Below are positions 21,056 to 32,262 of a DNA stretch of 64,000 nucleotides, piece by piece. The notes under the pieces are model-generated. The model worked only from the letters and a program-made list of their open reading frames with translations, was not told the origin of the DNA and did no database searches. Source of the stretch: Acholoe squamosa. Taxonomy: Eukaryota; Annelida; Polychaeta; Phyllodocida; Polynoidae. Position numbers and translations under genes: made by a program. Every line of letters starts with the position of its first letter. Position 1 is the first letter of the stretch. The stretch spans positions 22,516,733-22,580,732 of the forward strand of contig OX439044.1 of NCBI GenBank assembly GCA_949317995.1. Direction: 5' to 3'.

Positions 21056-22792
21056 ATGGAGAGTTATTTACAGGAGCAAGAGCAGGCAAATGCTCCTCCT
21101 GCGAGTAAGGACTTAAACCCGAACTCGACGTTTGTTAAACAAGGAGACCCAGTTTCCTGTTCTACACCTAAGCATCCGCAATACAATCCTTTTGTCAATG
21201 ACAATGCGACGCGGAATGTAGATCAAGGGGGAGTTTACATCAGAACCCAAGATAAGCACGGCCGAACTAGTAGAGTCCGGATAAGTGAGGTCCCTATAGT
21301 CCACAACTTAGACCCGGACTATGTACCTCGGGATGCCTCCGACATTAGCGCGGAAAATAGTGGCTTCCACATACATGTGGATCAGACAGAAAATGTTGGA
21401 TTGGGAGCTGATAACGACAGCGGCCAACAGGCTCCAGCAAACGATGGTAGTCACCCGACAGGGAACCAGCCATCCGATGGCGGCCAGCAAAGTACACAAG
21501 GGGGGGGCGGTGCTACGGGTACTACCGGTAGCAATAGTATCTCGGGTACCGGCCCTAACCAAGGTGGTGGAGGCTATACGAATCACAGTGGTTCACAGTG
21601 GATGTATAGCCAGCCGCCACCACCGCCTCCACCAGGCAACACAAGCTTTGGTGGAATAGGAGGCAATCGAACCTTGAACGAAACCAAGGCGATTGAGTGG
21701 AGCAAACAACAATGCACTAGATTGATGTATGCTCATAATTCCGCCCGAAGGGTAGCCGTGATTCCTAAGGAATACGACGGTACTCGACCATGGAAAGAGT
21801 GGTTCGAAGATTTCATCGATGTGATGAATTGTAATGGTTGGACCCCATACGAGGCCAAGCCGCATCTGGTGAGATGCTTGAAAGGCGGGCCAGGTCGCAT
21901 GGCTGTAGAGCAATGGTGGACCTGGTACGGTCTCGTAGGAAGTTTTGAGCAGTTAGTAGAATCTGCTAGTGGACTGTTGTGTAACATGGTCAAGGAGGAT
22001 CCGATGGTCTGCTTTAAGAAACGCACGCAGAAGCCTAACGAAGCTTTCAGAGCATACGGTATGGAGCTCCATGCCCTGCTAAGCAAGGCCAGGCCTGGTA
22101 CTGAAAACCAGGACTGGTACATGGACGATTTAATTACACAATTCGTTAAGGGTCTGAGAGACCGAGACGAGCAAATAGCTGCCAGAGATGCCTGGAAAGA
22201 AGGCATAACATTGCACGGCATATTTAATGGTATAGATATGGCCGTGAAGAAGCGAACCATGTTAGCCGGGGACATACCGAATGCCACTGGCTCGGCTCCC
22301 CTAGCATCAGTAGCTCAGCGGTCTGAGGTAAATAATACCTCGGATGACTTTGAACTGATTGAAATCGAGCAGGAGGACAGCACCTTCTGTTCGATGCAGC
22401 TAAGGAAAAATGCTTCAGGTAGGAAGTATATTCCGAGGAAGGCGTTTAATAAGCCGAGGGATTCTAGACCATCATCCAAGGTCAGAAGTGACCCGAAAGT
22501 TGGTGAGAAGGCAATCAAGCCTCTTGAAAGCACTGATAAAGCGAAGGGTCAGTCTCCAGACATGACCAAACTTATGGAGGATATGTGTAAGAAAATTACA
22601 GATGCCCTCCAAGCCAGTCAGCAAAGGCCCCGAGTGGATCGCCGGACGGTTAAGTGTTTCAGGTGCCAGCGCATGGGACACTACTCCTCTGAATGTACCG
22701 CTGCTAAGCCGGTAATGGCTGCCTTCTATGAAGCCGAAGGTAACGGCGAAGGCGGGGAGAACGCTACAGATTCCGCTGAGGTGGAAAACTAG
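21056..22792 (+). CDS. gag: Element 1 Gag with CCHC zinc knuckle
   Basis: 578 residues from ATG 21056, in frame with the coiled-coil ORF upstream. Residues about 60-200 are low-complexity, rich in Gly, Ser, Thr and Pro (a PPPPPPPG run). A retrotransposon Gag capsid-like domain follows (YDGTRPWKEWFEDFIDVMN, AVEQWWTWYG, FKKRTQKPNEAFRAYGMEL, ITQFVKGLRD). The nucleocapsid knuckle CFRCQRMGHYSSEC lies at about 534-547. Gag packages the RNA and builds the particle in the cytoplasm. The ORF ends EVEN-stop with the nucleotides GGAAAACTAG, a candidate -1 frameshift site into Pol. Elements 2 and 3 end the same way. Confidence 0.9.
   Translation: MESYLQEQEQANAPPASKDLNPNSTFVKQGDPVSCSTPKHPQYNPFVNDNATRNVDQGGVYIRTQDKHGRTSRVRISEVPIVHNLDPDYVPRDASDISAENSGFHIHVDQTENVGLGADNDSGQQAPANDGSHPTGNQPSDGGQQSTQGGGGATGTTGSNSISGTGPNQGGGGYTNHSGSQWMYSQPPPPPPPGNTSFGGIGGNRTLNETKAIEWSKQQCTRLMYAHNSARRVAVIPKEYDGTRPWKEWFEDFIDVMNCNGWTPYEAKPHLVRCLKGGPGRMAVEQWWTWYGLVGSFEQLVESASGLLCNMVKEDPMVCFKKRTQKPNEAFRAYGMELHALLSKARPGTENQDWYMDDLITQFVKGLRDRDEQIAARDAWKEGITLHGIFNGIDMAVKKRTMLAGDIPNATGSAPLASVAQRSEVNNTSDDFELIEIEQEDSTFCSMQLRKNASGRKYIPRKAFNKPRDSRPSSKVRSDPKVGEKAIKPLESTDKAKGQSPDMTKLMEDMCKKITDALQASQQRPRVDRRTVKCFRCQRMGHYSSECTAAKPVMAAFYEAEGNGEGGENATDSAEVEN
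22780..22792 (+). promoter_or_regulatory. Candidate -1 ribosomal frameshift site, element 1 gag/pol
   Basis: Gag terminates GTG GAA AAC TAG. Pol is open in the -1 frame, and the -1 frame upstream is closed by TGA at 22777-22779, leaving a window of only 13 nt. GGAAAAC in this window is identical in elements 2 and 3 at the same place. It is not a perfect X-XXY-YYZ heptamer. Confidence 0.6.
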
Positions 22793-25734
22793 TGGGGGTT
22801 GTATCCACGGCATTGGGTATAACCCCTGAGAGGAACGAATGCCAAAATGCTACCGGGGGTGACCTGGTGGAAGATTTCGAATCAAATTCACCTGGAGGTC
22901 GGGTGACTGTGGGTGCGCACCCCTGCACTACGGCCGGGGCCAGGGACCCTAGTGCTTATGTGTACGGTGGTGAACATATAGAGGCGAGTGGCCGCACTGG
23001 GGGAGAGGAAGGATGGATCAAGGAGTTGATTCGAGTGTGTGGGACACGCCTTCCCCCAAGTCATCCGTGTCTGGAATTTTTGAGAGGACTCGGATTGAAT
23101 CTTGGTGATTCGGGAGACTTTCACCAGTTTACCAGTAACCCCTCTCCTTTAGGGGGGAGACGGTGGTATGTACCCATATCTGTGGAAGGCCGGGTAGGTG
23201 AATTCTTGGTGGATACTGGAGCCAGCCACTCCTGTGTGTCCAAAAGATTCTTCGACTCGGTGGCCGGCAGCCATGAGAACCTCAAAACGGGGGTAAATGC
23301 TTGCACAGCCGACGGAAGCAGTATGCGTACTTTTGGTAGGACGTTTATGCCTATCCGTATAGGAGGCAAAGAATTTGTTCTTTCGCCAACTATAGCAGAG
23401 GTTAGTGATGACGGAATCCTCGGATTGGATTTTGCGAGCTTATATGGGGCAGTCTTGGACCCCAGGGATGGTATGATGAGTATACGGAACCCGTATGGCT
23501 TGCATGTCCAATGCGTATTGAGACAGGTGTCTTCGGTCGCATCAGTGATACATACGGTGAAGATCCCACCGGGTACCACTTGCAATGTCCTTTGTGGCGG
23601 ATCGATGGCCCAGAGGAATGAAACTGGTGTCTATGAACCCGACACGGTGTATTTATCAAGTATCGGGTTGGACTCAGTGGATACATTAGTGGCTAATGCA
23701 GCTTGGACTGTATTACCCATGACTAACCGAAGTGGTTCAGTGGTTTACTTGAAGCGAGGCGACAGTTTGGGTGTGATGAGTTCGGTTGAACACGTCGCCG
23801 AGGCTAGGTTCAATAAACCACTAAACCCTGTTAGTAAGCATCCATTGGATGAAGAATTTCAAAAGCTGATTGAACAATCAGATTTACAGAATACGGAGGA
23901 TAAGGAGTGCCTAGCGAAACTCCTACAAAAGTACAAGGGTGCTTTTGGTAGGGAAGGGGGACCGGTGGGTAGATCCAACAAGGTGTTGCACACCATAGAT
24001 GTGGGCAACGAGAAACCTTTTAAAATCCTGTATCGCAGACTTCCTCTTAAGAAGAAGTTAATTTGCGAACAGGAAATACAAAAACAGTTGGACCTAGGGG
24101 TCATTGTGCCGAGCTCGAGTCCCTGGTCCAGTCCTGTTTGTATGACCACTAAGAAAGACGGTACAATCCGCTTTTGTGTCGACTACCGAAAACTGAACGG
24201 TATGACAAAGAAGAACTCGTATCCTTTACCAAGGATAGACGAGACATTAGATAGCTTGGGTGGGAACCAATGGTTCTGTACCTTGGACTTACAATCCGGG
24301 TATTGGCAGATACCGATGCACCCCGATGACATGGAGAAAACAGCGTTCTCCAGTCATATGGGGCTATTCGAGTATAATGTCTTACCCTTCGGATTGTGTA
24401 ACGCCCCTGCTACATTCGAGGCTATGATGGAATCCTTGTTAAGTGATCTTTTGTGGAAGAAATGTTTGGTCTACTTGGACGACGTTGTCGTGTTCGGCAA
24501 GTCGTTTAAGGAATGCCATGCAAATCTGCAATTGGTACTCGGCCGGATACTATCAAACGGCCTAAAGCTCAAACCCAAGAAATGTAACCTGTTTAAGAAA
24601 ACAATTACATACCTGGGAAGGATCATCACCCCCAGTGGTGTGAGCGCAGATCCGGAGAAATTAGAAGCTGTAGAGAATTGGGAAAGACCCACGAGTGCTA
24701 AGGAGATGAGATCATTTCTAGGATTTTGTTCCTACTACCGTGATTTCATACCGAATTATTCTCGTGTCAGCTTTCCTATGCAGTGCTTAGCTCACTGGAC
24801 CCCGGGTAGGGCACGGGACCCATTCCCATGGACCAGCGAGCAAGAAGAATCTTTTAATAAAATAAAAGATTTGTTTAGAAACACACCCGTATTGAAATAT
24901 CCCACTCCCGAGGGACATTTCATCTTAGACACAGATGCGAGCAATGATGCAATAGGGGCGGCTCTCTCCCAGGTCCAGGACGGAGTCGAAGTCCCAATAG
25001 CATTCGCTAGCAACACGCTAAGCAAGACCCAGCGTAATTATTGTACCACCAAACGGGAACTCCTCGCGGTAGTGGTGTATACGAAGAAGTTTAAGCATTT
25101 TCTCTGGGGAAGTGACTTCACTTTAAGAACCGACCATTCGTCTCTTAGGTGGCTCCTTAACTTTAAGGATGCCGAGGGGATGATTGGACGATGGTTAGCT
25201 CATCTATCCGAGTTTGGATTAGAGCATAAACAAATAGAGCACCGACCCAGTGCTAAACATATCAATGCGGATGCCTTGTCGAGGCGACCTATCCGAAAGT
25301 GCCAGAATGCCACTTGTGAAGACTGCGGGGCCCACAATGCTGTGGTAGCTGGGTTGGTATTTAATTATACCACCCCCCGTATCCCCTGGGAGGAGGCTGT
25401 ATGTAGCTACCTCGATTGGTCCCCGGAGACCATCAAGAAGTTCCAACAGTCGGATCCCACCACTGCGCGCATAATGGAATACCTACGGACAGGTATTAAA
25501 CCGGCAAGGCCGCTAGTATCCCTAGAAGATAGGGAAGCGAGGCGATTGCTAGCTCAATGGACCAAGCTAGAAATCCGAGACAGCATACTATGTAGGTGGA
25601 AGACAACTCCCACCAATGGTAGGCTGTTACAAATAGTGATCCCCACCCCGATGAGGAGAGATATCATGTATTATTGCCATGGTCACCAAACTAGCGGCCA
25701 TTTCGGTAAGAAGAGGTCAATAGAGCGCCTATAA
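22792..25734 (+). CDS. pol: Element 1 Pol: protease, reverse transcriptase, RNase H
   Basis: 980 residues in the -1 frame relative to Gag; the listed first codon is GTG, not a start. Domains: aspartic protease with LVDTGAS (D at about 141) and ILGLDF flap-end motif near 205-210; RT from about 420 (WSSPVCMTTKKDGTIRFCVDYRKLN written in pieces across 440-465), catalytic YLDD at 561-564; RNase H with LDTDAS (D713), KRELLAVV and HINADALSR; then the integrase HHCC start (HGHQTSGHFGKKR). The frame is closed by TAA at 25732-25734 in the integrase zinc-finger region, where elements 2 and 3 have sense codons. It replicates the element by reverse transcription in the particle. Confidence 0.93.
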   Translation: MGVVSTALGITPERNECQNATGGDLVEDFESNSPGGRVTVGAHPCTTAGARDPSAYVYGGEHIEASGRTGGEEGWIKELIRVCGTRLPPSHPCLEFLRGLGLNLGDSGDFHQFTSNPSPLGGRRWYVPISVEGRVGEFLVDTGASHSCVSKRFFDSVAGSHENLKTGVNACTADGSSMRTFGRTFMPIRIGGKEFVLSPTIAEVSDDGILGLDFASLYGAVLDPRDGMMSIRNPYGLHVQCVLRQVSSVASVIHTVKIPPGTTCNVLCGGSMAQRNETGVYEPDTVYLSSIGLDSVDTLVANAAWTVLPMTNRSGSVVYLKRGDSLGVMSSVEHVAEARFNKPLNPVSKHPLDEEFQKLIEQSDLQNTEDKECLAKLLQKYKGAFGREGGPVGRSNKVLHTIDVGNEKPFKILYRRLPLKKKLICEQEIQKQLDLGVIVPSSSPWSSPVCMTTKKDGTIRFCVDYRKLNGMTKKNSYPLPRIDETLDSLGGNQWFCTLDLQSGYWQIPMHPDDMEKTAFSSHMGLFEYNVLPFGLCNAPATFEAMMESLLSDLLWKKCLVYLDDVVVFGKSFKECHANLQLVLGRILSNGLKLKPKKCNLFKKTITYLGRIITPSGVSADPEKLEAVENWERPTSAKEMRSFLGFCSYYRDFIPNYSRVSFPMQCLAHWTPGRARDPFPWTSEQEESFNKIKDLFRNTPVLKYPTPEGHFILDTDASNDAIGAALSQVQDGVEVPIAFASNTLSKTQRNYCTTKRELLAVVVYTKKFKHFLWGSDFTLRTDHSSLRWLLNFKDAEGMIGRWLAHLSEFGLEHKQIEHRPSAKHINADALSRRPIRKCQNATCEDCGAHNAVVAGLVFNYTTPRIPWEEAVCSYLDWSPETIKKFQQSDPTTARIMEYLRTGIKPARPLVSLEDREARRLLAQWTKLEIRDSILCRWKTTPTNGRLLQIVIPTPMRRDIMYYCHGHQTSGHFGKKRSIERL

Positions 25735-27027
25735 AGGCGTTACTACTGGCCTGGAATGAGAGGCGACCTGCTCCGGTGGATCGCCACTTGCCCGGATTGT
25801 TGTAAAAACAAGCCGGGACCCGGCCGGGGAAAGCAACCCTTATCCCAGGAATTGTTTGGTGTCAGGTTCGCTCGAGTGGCGATAGACATCATCAGCGGGA
25901 TCAAGACGACGCCCCGGGACAATACTTGCATGATGGTCGTAACCGACTATTACACCAAGTACACCCGGGTGTTCCCTCTTCCTAATCACAAAGCCGCCAC
26001 ATGCGCTGAAGCGTTTGTAAAAGGCTGGGTGCTGCATTTGGGTGTTCCCCTTATGATGCACAGCGACCAAGGGAGAGAGTTCGAGTCAGAGCTGTGGCAG
26101 GAAATGTGCCATTACCTAGCTATTTGCAAGACCTGAACAAACCCATACCGACCGCAGTCGGATGGGCAGGTAGAGCGGTTCAACAGAACCCTGATACAAG
26201 TGCTAAAGCCCCTGGTTAATACCCACCAGGACGACTGGGATGAACAGTGTGAGTTTGTAGTACATGCTTACAACAACACTGTCCATTCATCTACTAATTG
26301 CACTCCAAACATGCTAGTGTTCGGCGAGGACTTCATAATGCCCGCCGACTTAGTGTATGGAGTGGTTGGGATAGACCCGGAGGCGCCTTGCACCGTGTTG
26401 TTTGTGGAGTCGTTAAGGGATAGGTTCAAACAGGCATACGAGGCCGTTCGGAAAGAGCTGCTGAAGAGTGCGAAGTGGCAAAAGGTGGGTTATGACACCA
26501 ATGCCAAAAGAATTCGTTTTAATGTTGGGGACAAAGTACTAAGGTACTACGAGCCGCTAGAACGGCTGAAGCTCGTAACGCCCTGGGAAGGTCCATTTAA
26601 AATCATTCGCATCATCTCCGAGTCCACGGTGATGATGGAGGACTGCCTAACCGGTAGGAAATGGAAGACAAATGTCGGAAAACTTCGGCCCTGGAAGGGA
26701 CGCGAAGAGGCGGAGAGGGAGTTCGGTTACCAACCACCTGAGTCTGTCCATAGCGGACCTAGCGTGGTAGTACCGGTGAAACGCCCTAGAGGCCGGCCGA
26801 GAAAAATGCCGGAAGATGAAGTAATAGTCAAAAAGAAGACGAAGGCCAGGAAACGACCTAATCGTAAGAAAAGGAAGAATGTCTCGCTGAGTGAAGGCAT
26901 TACGTATGGGAAAGGTCTCGCCATGGCTAAGCGGAACCCAGAAAAGGCCGTATGTAAAGCCGGGAAGAATAAGAAGCTAACCGAAGGCGTTAGACGCAGT
27001 CCCCGGTTGAGGTCTGCTGTAACCTAA
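25735..27027 (+). pseudogene. Element 1 integrase, broken by stops
   Basis: This continues the Pol frame after the TAA. It has RRYYWPGM and the CC pair of the HHCC finger (CPDCC), then the catalytic core with D in VAIDIIS, D in MHSDQGREFES and E in DGQVERFNRTL. A TGA at 26134-26136 interrupts it between the second D and E. The C-terminal part has the GPY/F-like WEGPFKIIRI module. A basic tail follows with an AT-hook-like RPRGRPRK, a KKKTKARKRPNRKKRK cluster and a terminal RRSPRLRSAVT. No chromodomain. Integrase inserts the cDNA into chromatin; this copy could not make a complete one without suppression of two stops. Confidence 0.88.
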
Positions 27028-27539
27028 CTCAGTACACAACGAGCTGCTGCGTGTTGTCCGCCGTAGGCGGTTAACATACGTTCCACGGCTAGAGATGCCG
27101 AACGCGCCCCCCGGGTAGCTGTATCCTGTGAGTGGCGGTCGGATTAACCGGTACATTCGCTTTGAAGCGTTGTATACATCGCCAAGCTCCAGACGATAGC
27201 ACTCGGGTAGTAGGCCGCGTCTCGCATGTCAAGTCGAATGTTAGTTCGGATCTAGTCCCCTAGGTGGCGCCGCGGGTGCGGCGGGAAAGCGCAGAACTAG
27301 GTCACCGGATAGCCCTTGCGGGATCTCGCAAGACGAGAGGTCTGACGTCATATTGTTCATAACTAGAGCGGACTCGTGGCGGTAAGACGCCACCCGTTTC
27401 GCTCTGGTTAGTGTTGGCGGTTGGCAGCCTTTAGCTGTTGAGTTAGCTTGCCTAACTATTCCCCTCTTTGTTGGACGAATCCTTCGGGAGGAGTCCAACA
27501 CATTTGCCAATTTATAAATTGGAAGTCGCCCTCAGTGCC
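27028..27539 (+). other. Element 1 pol-to-ORF3 spacer
   Basis: About 510 nt without conserved coding sequence between the Pol stop and the ATG of the third ORF. Elements 2 and 3 have comparable spacers (about 950 and 550 nt). It may hold a splice acceptor or another signal for ORF3 expression; none is obvious. Confidence 0.5.
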
Positions 27540-30500
27540 ATGGCACAGGGGACGATTGAAGCTGCGCGTCAAACTGCCAACGTTCAGTTGGAGGAAGGCG
27601 AGGACCCGAAGGTCCCGTCTCGGGTTGAGGAGTCTATGGACTCTTCAACAGAGGAGGCAGCCCTTACGCTCTCTGCGATGGCCGAGGCCACCGACAGAGA
27701 GAGGATGCCACCTCCACCACCACCGCGCCCGGAGCCCACGTCTACAGCGACAGCTTCGGGTGATAGAATTGATGTCCTGGACATTCCGATGTATCCCCCG
27801 GGATATAGAACTCGCATCGAGCGTATGGCTCACGTCGATGACGAGGCGGGTGTCGTGTACACCTCTTGGGGGACCTACATCCCCATGCACGCCTCCATGT
27901 TCGGCTACGGACCGCGGTGAAACCAGGCGTGCCCGAGGCCATACCAGACGACTTCAAGACTCTGGTCATGGACTCGTGCAGCGACGAGTTGGCTGACAGT
28001 ATGCCAGTCTCTTGGCTCCGGAACTATCGAAAGTTGGCGGAGAAGATGGCGGTCAACGAAAGCTTGGCCCGAGCTGTATTGATCTCCGAAGGCATTACCC
28101 GGAAGGCCGTGGAGCTAAGAGAGTCTGAGTCCGATATGGATACAGACTCCACTGTCACCCTGTCGTCGGTGGAAACCGACCGGGTCAAGTGGTTGACCCG
28201 CAAGCCTGCACCAAAGGGTCCTCTCACCGAGAGTGACCTGGAGGTTGAATACCTTAGGATCGCCATCGAGAGGTCCGCGTCCGAGAAGTAACCGGGTGCC
28301 GACATACCGGAGGCGCCTGGCGAGATCTCGGAAGAGGACATCTCGCGTCAGCAGGCTGCTGTTGAAGCCAAGCGAGCCGAGCTCGCCAAACAGCAGAAGG
28401 AGCTCACCGCAGCTCGTCGGGCCCACAGAAAACAGCAGGCCCAAAGTAAGGCGAAGGCTTCCTCCGACTCTGACTCCCCGGTCAGTGGTAGGAGAAGCCC
28501 TCGTTCAAAGGACAAGGATCCAAGTCAGTCGGATTCTAGTCCCGAGGTGCTGGCACAGCCACCCAAGGTCGTGCGTCGGAAAAAGAAGAATGGAGCGAAA
28601 GCGTCTCTGGCGGAGCCCACGCCCCCCACCAAGTCGAGGGGTAAGGGCGACCCGAAGACGCCCGCCTCCAAAGCACCAACAACCACAGTAGCCACCTCGG
28701 TTACTGCAGCGTCCTCTGCCAGCACTAGCGGGGCGAGCGCCAAGTCCTCTACCAAGGCTTCGTCTTGTACTACTACCACCAGCCGTGCTAGCCGTAGAGG
28801 AGAGGGCATTTACACGGACAGTGAGGGAAGCGAGAGCGACCCAGAGCTGCCCGAGTCAGCCAGATCTGATTTGGAGTCTGTGACAACGTGGGAAGAGATG
28901 ACCACGGATGTCCCTAAAGACGACAATCAGAAATGGATGTGGAAGAATGCAGCCGAGGGGTTCAAAGAACGGACTCCCCGCTGCTTCGCGGACTGTGCTT
29001 ACGACACAGTCCACTACATGTGCCCGGGCGCCGTCAATAAGGACAGTGATAGCGATGACGAGGAGTGGATGAAGTCCGGCCCCTCGGATACGCCAGTGGG
29101 TAAATTCTACCTCATTTGGATTGACCAGCTCAAATCCAAATTGGGGTCGATTTACAGCTACGAGGCCCGGACGAAAGTCCAATGGGCGATGACCCAATGG
29201 GGACCATCCGGCAACCGCCGGAGGTGCCCATTCGAATCGTGCCAGCTGGCTGTCACTGGAGAGAAGGTGTTTGAGACGAAGCCTCGCTTCGCTCGACACA
29301 TAGTGGAGCACCACATGCACCACAAGCCCATGATGATGTGTGTGCTCGGAGACCGTCCGAGCAAACTGTGTGACGGCACGTTTTCTACTAACCGGCGTCG
29401 GGACATGGCTCTGCATCTGCAGAAAGCCCATGGCACCGGCCTGGAAAAGACGAGAAAACGGGCCGTTAAGTGCTTTAACGAGCTCCTGGCTAACTGGGCC
29501 TCGTTGAGTGTCAAAGACATCAAGGAGCAGGCATTCGAGACCGGATTCTGCTCGTGGAGGAGTGGCAACCTGTTAGCCTTCTTCCAGATCAACTTCTCCT
29601 CCACCAAGTTCGGGATGCCCAGCGAGGTGCACCTGAAGGTGAAGAAGTGGAGGGGAGACGACAAGCGGGAGAAAATCAAAGCCCGCTCGAAGGGTCCTAA
29701 CGGAGGCACAGCCACGGCTGCCAGTGCTTCCAAGAGGACCCGCGCAGACCGGTCCGTAAGCCCTTCGGGTAATAAGGACCAGCCTAGACCAGCCAACCCA
29801 GCTGATCATCGCGAGTCGGGACAACAGGTCTCGGCTCTAGATATGCCTAGCAACCAGACCCGTAGGGCGGTTAGCCAGGCGGCCACTCCGGCCACAACAA
29901 CACCACCTGTACCCGCGGAGCAACCCCCGGGTGAAGCCTCTGGCAGCCAGGATGACGGGAGCGACTGCTTCGCTCCCCCATCCGGGTACACATCTTGGTG
30001 GGCTGGTGAGGGATCTTCCGGCAAGCGCCCCACGTACAGTGAGTACGCGGCGAAGTTCCCTTCCATGGGACCAGCGGGACTCGAATCTCAGGTCCTAACC
30101 CCCTTGGGCCGGTCAAAACCCCGGGGTAGAGGCCGTGGTGGAATGGAGTCCACCCGAGCTCCCCCGGGCGGTGGCCGAGGCCGAGGAGGTGCTACAGTTG
30201 AGGGTCCCTCTGTCCCTCCAGCAGGCGCTCCGCCGGCCACTGTGGAGGCTGCCGCGCCTCCACCAGCTATAGTTCCACCAACGGTCCCTCGGGTGCCCGT
30301 TATGGAACTAATATCAGGTACTCTGTCAGGTCTTCAGGATCCGAACACGTTTGTCGATCATCGCGACGTTCAAACGGCGAAGATCCAGAATGACCTGATG
30401 GGGGAATGGCAGGCATTGCATCGCCAGAAGTCAGTCGACTACTGGCGTGTAATGACTGAAGCCACCTTCAACCTGGTCTACGAGGTCCAGAAGAGGGAGG

Positions 30501-30970
30501 AAGTGAAAATCCAGGTGCAGGAGAGGAAGAATGTCGAGGTGGCAATCCAATCCTGCCGGCGCCAGCAGTTGGAAGCTGAAAAGCTTAAAGAGTTCCACCG
30601 CGCTGAGAACGCCGGGTACATTTGTAGGTACAAGGAGGCTGACCTCAAGTTCTTCCTCGCATTCGGGAAGCACCTGGACGAGTGGGACGGCTCTGCGTCA
30701 TCCCTGTCCTTCGCTCCGGCTGCTCCACCCGTTCCGGCTGCTCTACCTGCACCCGAGGCAGTGGACAGTCCGTCCGCGGTGATGGGCGCGCTGAGCTTGG
30801 GGAGCGACACGCCCAGCGAAACCTCCACGCTGCTCTCTGTGAGCAGTTGCAGCAGCTCGGCTCCGGCCGCCTCAGCGGAGTCGCCAGAGCCGAGCTGCAT
30901 GCCAGAGGTACTTATCCTTGCACTGGACTCGCCGACCTGGAACCAAACCTGCAGCGAAGGTGGACGCTAA
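27540..30970 (+). CDS. Element 1 ORF3, unrecognised zinc-finger/coiled protein in the env position
   Basis: Likely start ATG 27540 in a strong context (GCCATGG). The reading passes through one shift near 27,900-27,920 and one in-frame TAA at 28289-28291, giving about 1,140 residues if joined. In order: Pro-rich acidic N-terminus; a helical segment (SWLRNYRKLAEKMAVNE); a Lys/Ser/Ala-rich linker; an acidic stretch (DSDSDDEEW); a Cys/His cluster like two C2H2 fingers (CPFESC...RHIVEHH, then C...C...MALHLQKAH) around 29,226-29,430; basic then Pro/Gly/Arg-rich linkers (RGRGRGG); and a C-terminal helical domain with DLKFFLAFGKHLDEWDG at 30,640-30,690. No signal peptide or membrane segment, so it is not a typical envelope. 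Homologues occur in elements 2 and 3. I do not recognise the family; nucleic-acid binding is inference from the finger and basic regions. Confidence 0.75.
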
Positions 30971-31646
30971 CCCGAAACACAAAGAGGACTACCACACCTA
31001 ACCGGGGCTCCATCTTCCCACCTTCATCAGGGCACACCATAACAGCAACGTGGCTTGCCACCACATATATGTCGTCGGGTGGAGCTGCAGAAACCAGTCG
31101 TTCCAGATTCGCCGGAAGTCCGGTATTTTGTAAGGGTGATCCTGCTACCCTGGTAGGACGTCTATCATTACCAGTATTAAAATTTTGTGTAAAGCTATTT
31201 TTATATAATATTTATATTCTTGTAATCAAACCAAACAAAATTTTTCTTGGGTTATTTTCCCCACCTCAAGGTGGACGCTAACCCGAGGGCTCCGAGGGTC
31301 GGTTATTTACTACTGTAAAACATTGTTAATACCATTTCACGACATATCTACCACTTTTTATCGCGTCTCTAATACTATAATAACACTGTAACATTGTTAC
31401 CATCTACTACCTTAGGTCGATGGTGCATAAGGCACCACTTCCTAATTGTTATTATTAGTTACTTCGGGTTATATGCGACGATGCCTCATCATGTACATAT
31501 TATTTATAATGCCCCTTAATGTTCTATAATCTATACGAACACTTGTGTATAGACTTACCTATGTATGTATAACTTATTATTGTATAAAGTCAACAATAGG
31601 TATTTATTAAATACACCCAACCCTAGGTATAGTCTAGTGGGGGTGG
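30971..31646 (+). other. Element 1 3' untranslated region with direct repeat and PPT
   Basis: AT-rich and non-coding. AAGGTGGACGCTAACCCGA occurs at 30957-30975, over the ORF3 stop, and again at 31268-31286. AGTGGGGGTGG at 31636-31646 is the polypurine tract for plus-strand priming. Confidence 0.7.
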
Positions 31647-32009
31647 TGTAGGGGCCGGCATCGTTGTATATATATTAGTGCCGTTCATCCGAGAGACGTG
31701 TTCGTGTGGTGCTTGTTCCTTCTATGCCAGCTAGGTGTCGCTTTGCGATACCCCGTTGGTACAAGAGGGGGCAGCACCATGCCTCGCGTCCAGCTTCTAC
31801 TAAGAAGCCGGACGAGCGGCAGAAGGGGACTGGACATGGTCCAGTCAAGACGCTTAGTTATTACCTCCTGATTATTAAATAAAGTCCTACCCGAGAGGTA
31901 GGGGTATCCGGGGCTTTGCCCAACCCGAACTACTCGTGTTGTGTTGGTATCTCTAGTGATAAGCGAGCCAACGAGCCACCCAACATATAAGTCGATACGA
32001 ACCATTACA
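31647..32009 (+). repeat. Element 1 3' LTR
   Basis: 363 bp, TGTAGGGG...CATTACA, nearly identical to the 5' copy. It is followed by GGTA, the right target duplication. Confidence 0.95.
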
Positions 32010-32039
32010 GGTATATTTATTGCTCCAAAACATGACTTT

Positions 32040-32262
32040 ACATGGGCTTTTTTTTTTTTGCCTCTGGCCGATGGGATTTTTGCCCTGAATTTGGGCCCTT
32101 CTTTTCCTCTGGCTGGTCAGATTCTTGACTCAAAAAATCCATAATCCAAGATATTGAATAAAAAACGGCCTTAGGATAGTCAGCTGGTTTGTCTTTTCTT
32201 GGTCTGTAGACAACTGTCATGTCATACCCCTGGAGTCTTAGTAGGGCTGGGCATATCTGAAA
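32040..32262 (-). pseudogene. Element 4 RNase H C-terminal fragment
   Basis: The minus strand reads LRLQGYDMTVVYRP.KD.PADY, the conserved end of the RNase H domain in K02A2.6-like gypsy Pol, then a decayed linker. It lies directly beside element 1. Its expected continuation, the integrase, is on the other side of element 1 at 17.8-19.0 kb on the same strand. Confidence 0.7.

Larger units (their letters stand above)
19320..32009 (+). mobile_element. Element 1: 12.7-kb Ty3/gypsy LTR retrotransposon
   Basis: A complete element with LTRs at 19320-19682 and 31647-32009 and a GGTA duplication at 19316-19319 and 32010-32013. The primer binding site is TGGTGCCGTGTCCAG at 19684 and the polypurine tract AGTGGGGGTGG lies at 31636-31646. 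Internal order: Gag with coiled-coil extension, -1 shifted Pol (protease, RT, RNase H, integrase), and a long third ORF. The LTRs differ at about two of 363 positions, so insertion is recent. Even so, Gag, integrase and the third ORF each contain stops or a shift. It lies in element 4. Confidence 0.95.

Noticed and set aside
28233-28691. 152-codon plus-strand ORF and several minus-strand ORFs within element-1 ORF3
   Set aside because: Arg/Pro-rich shadow frames of the Lys/Ser/Pro-rich ORF3 linker; no independent homology.
27540-30970. ORF3 as a retroviral envelope
   Set aside because: No signal peptide, fusion peptide or transmembrane segment is visible; Cys/His cluster and basic linkers point to an intracellular protein.
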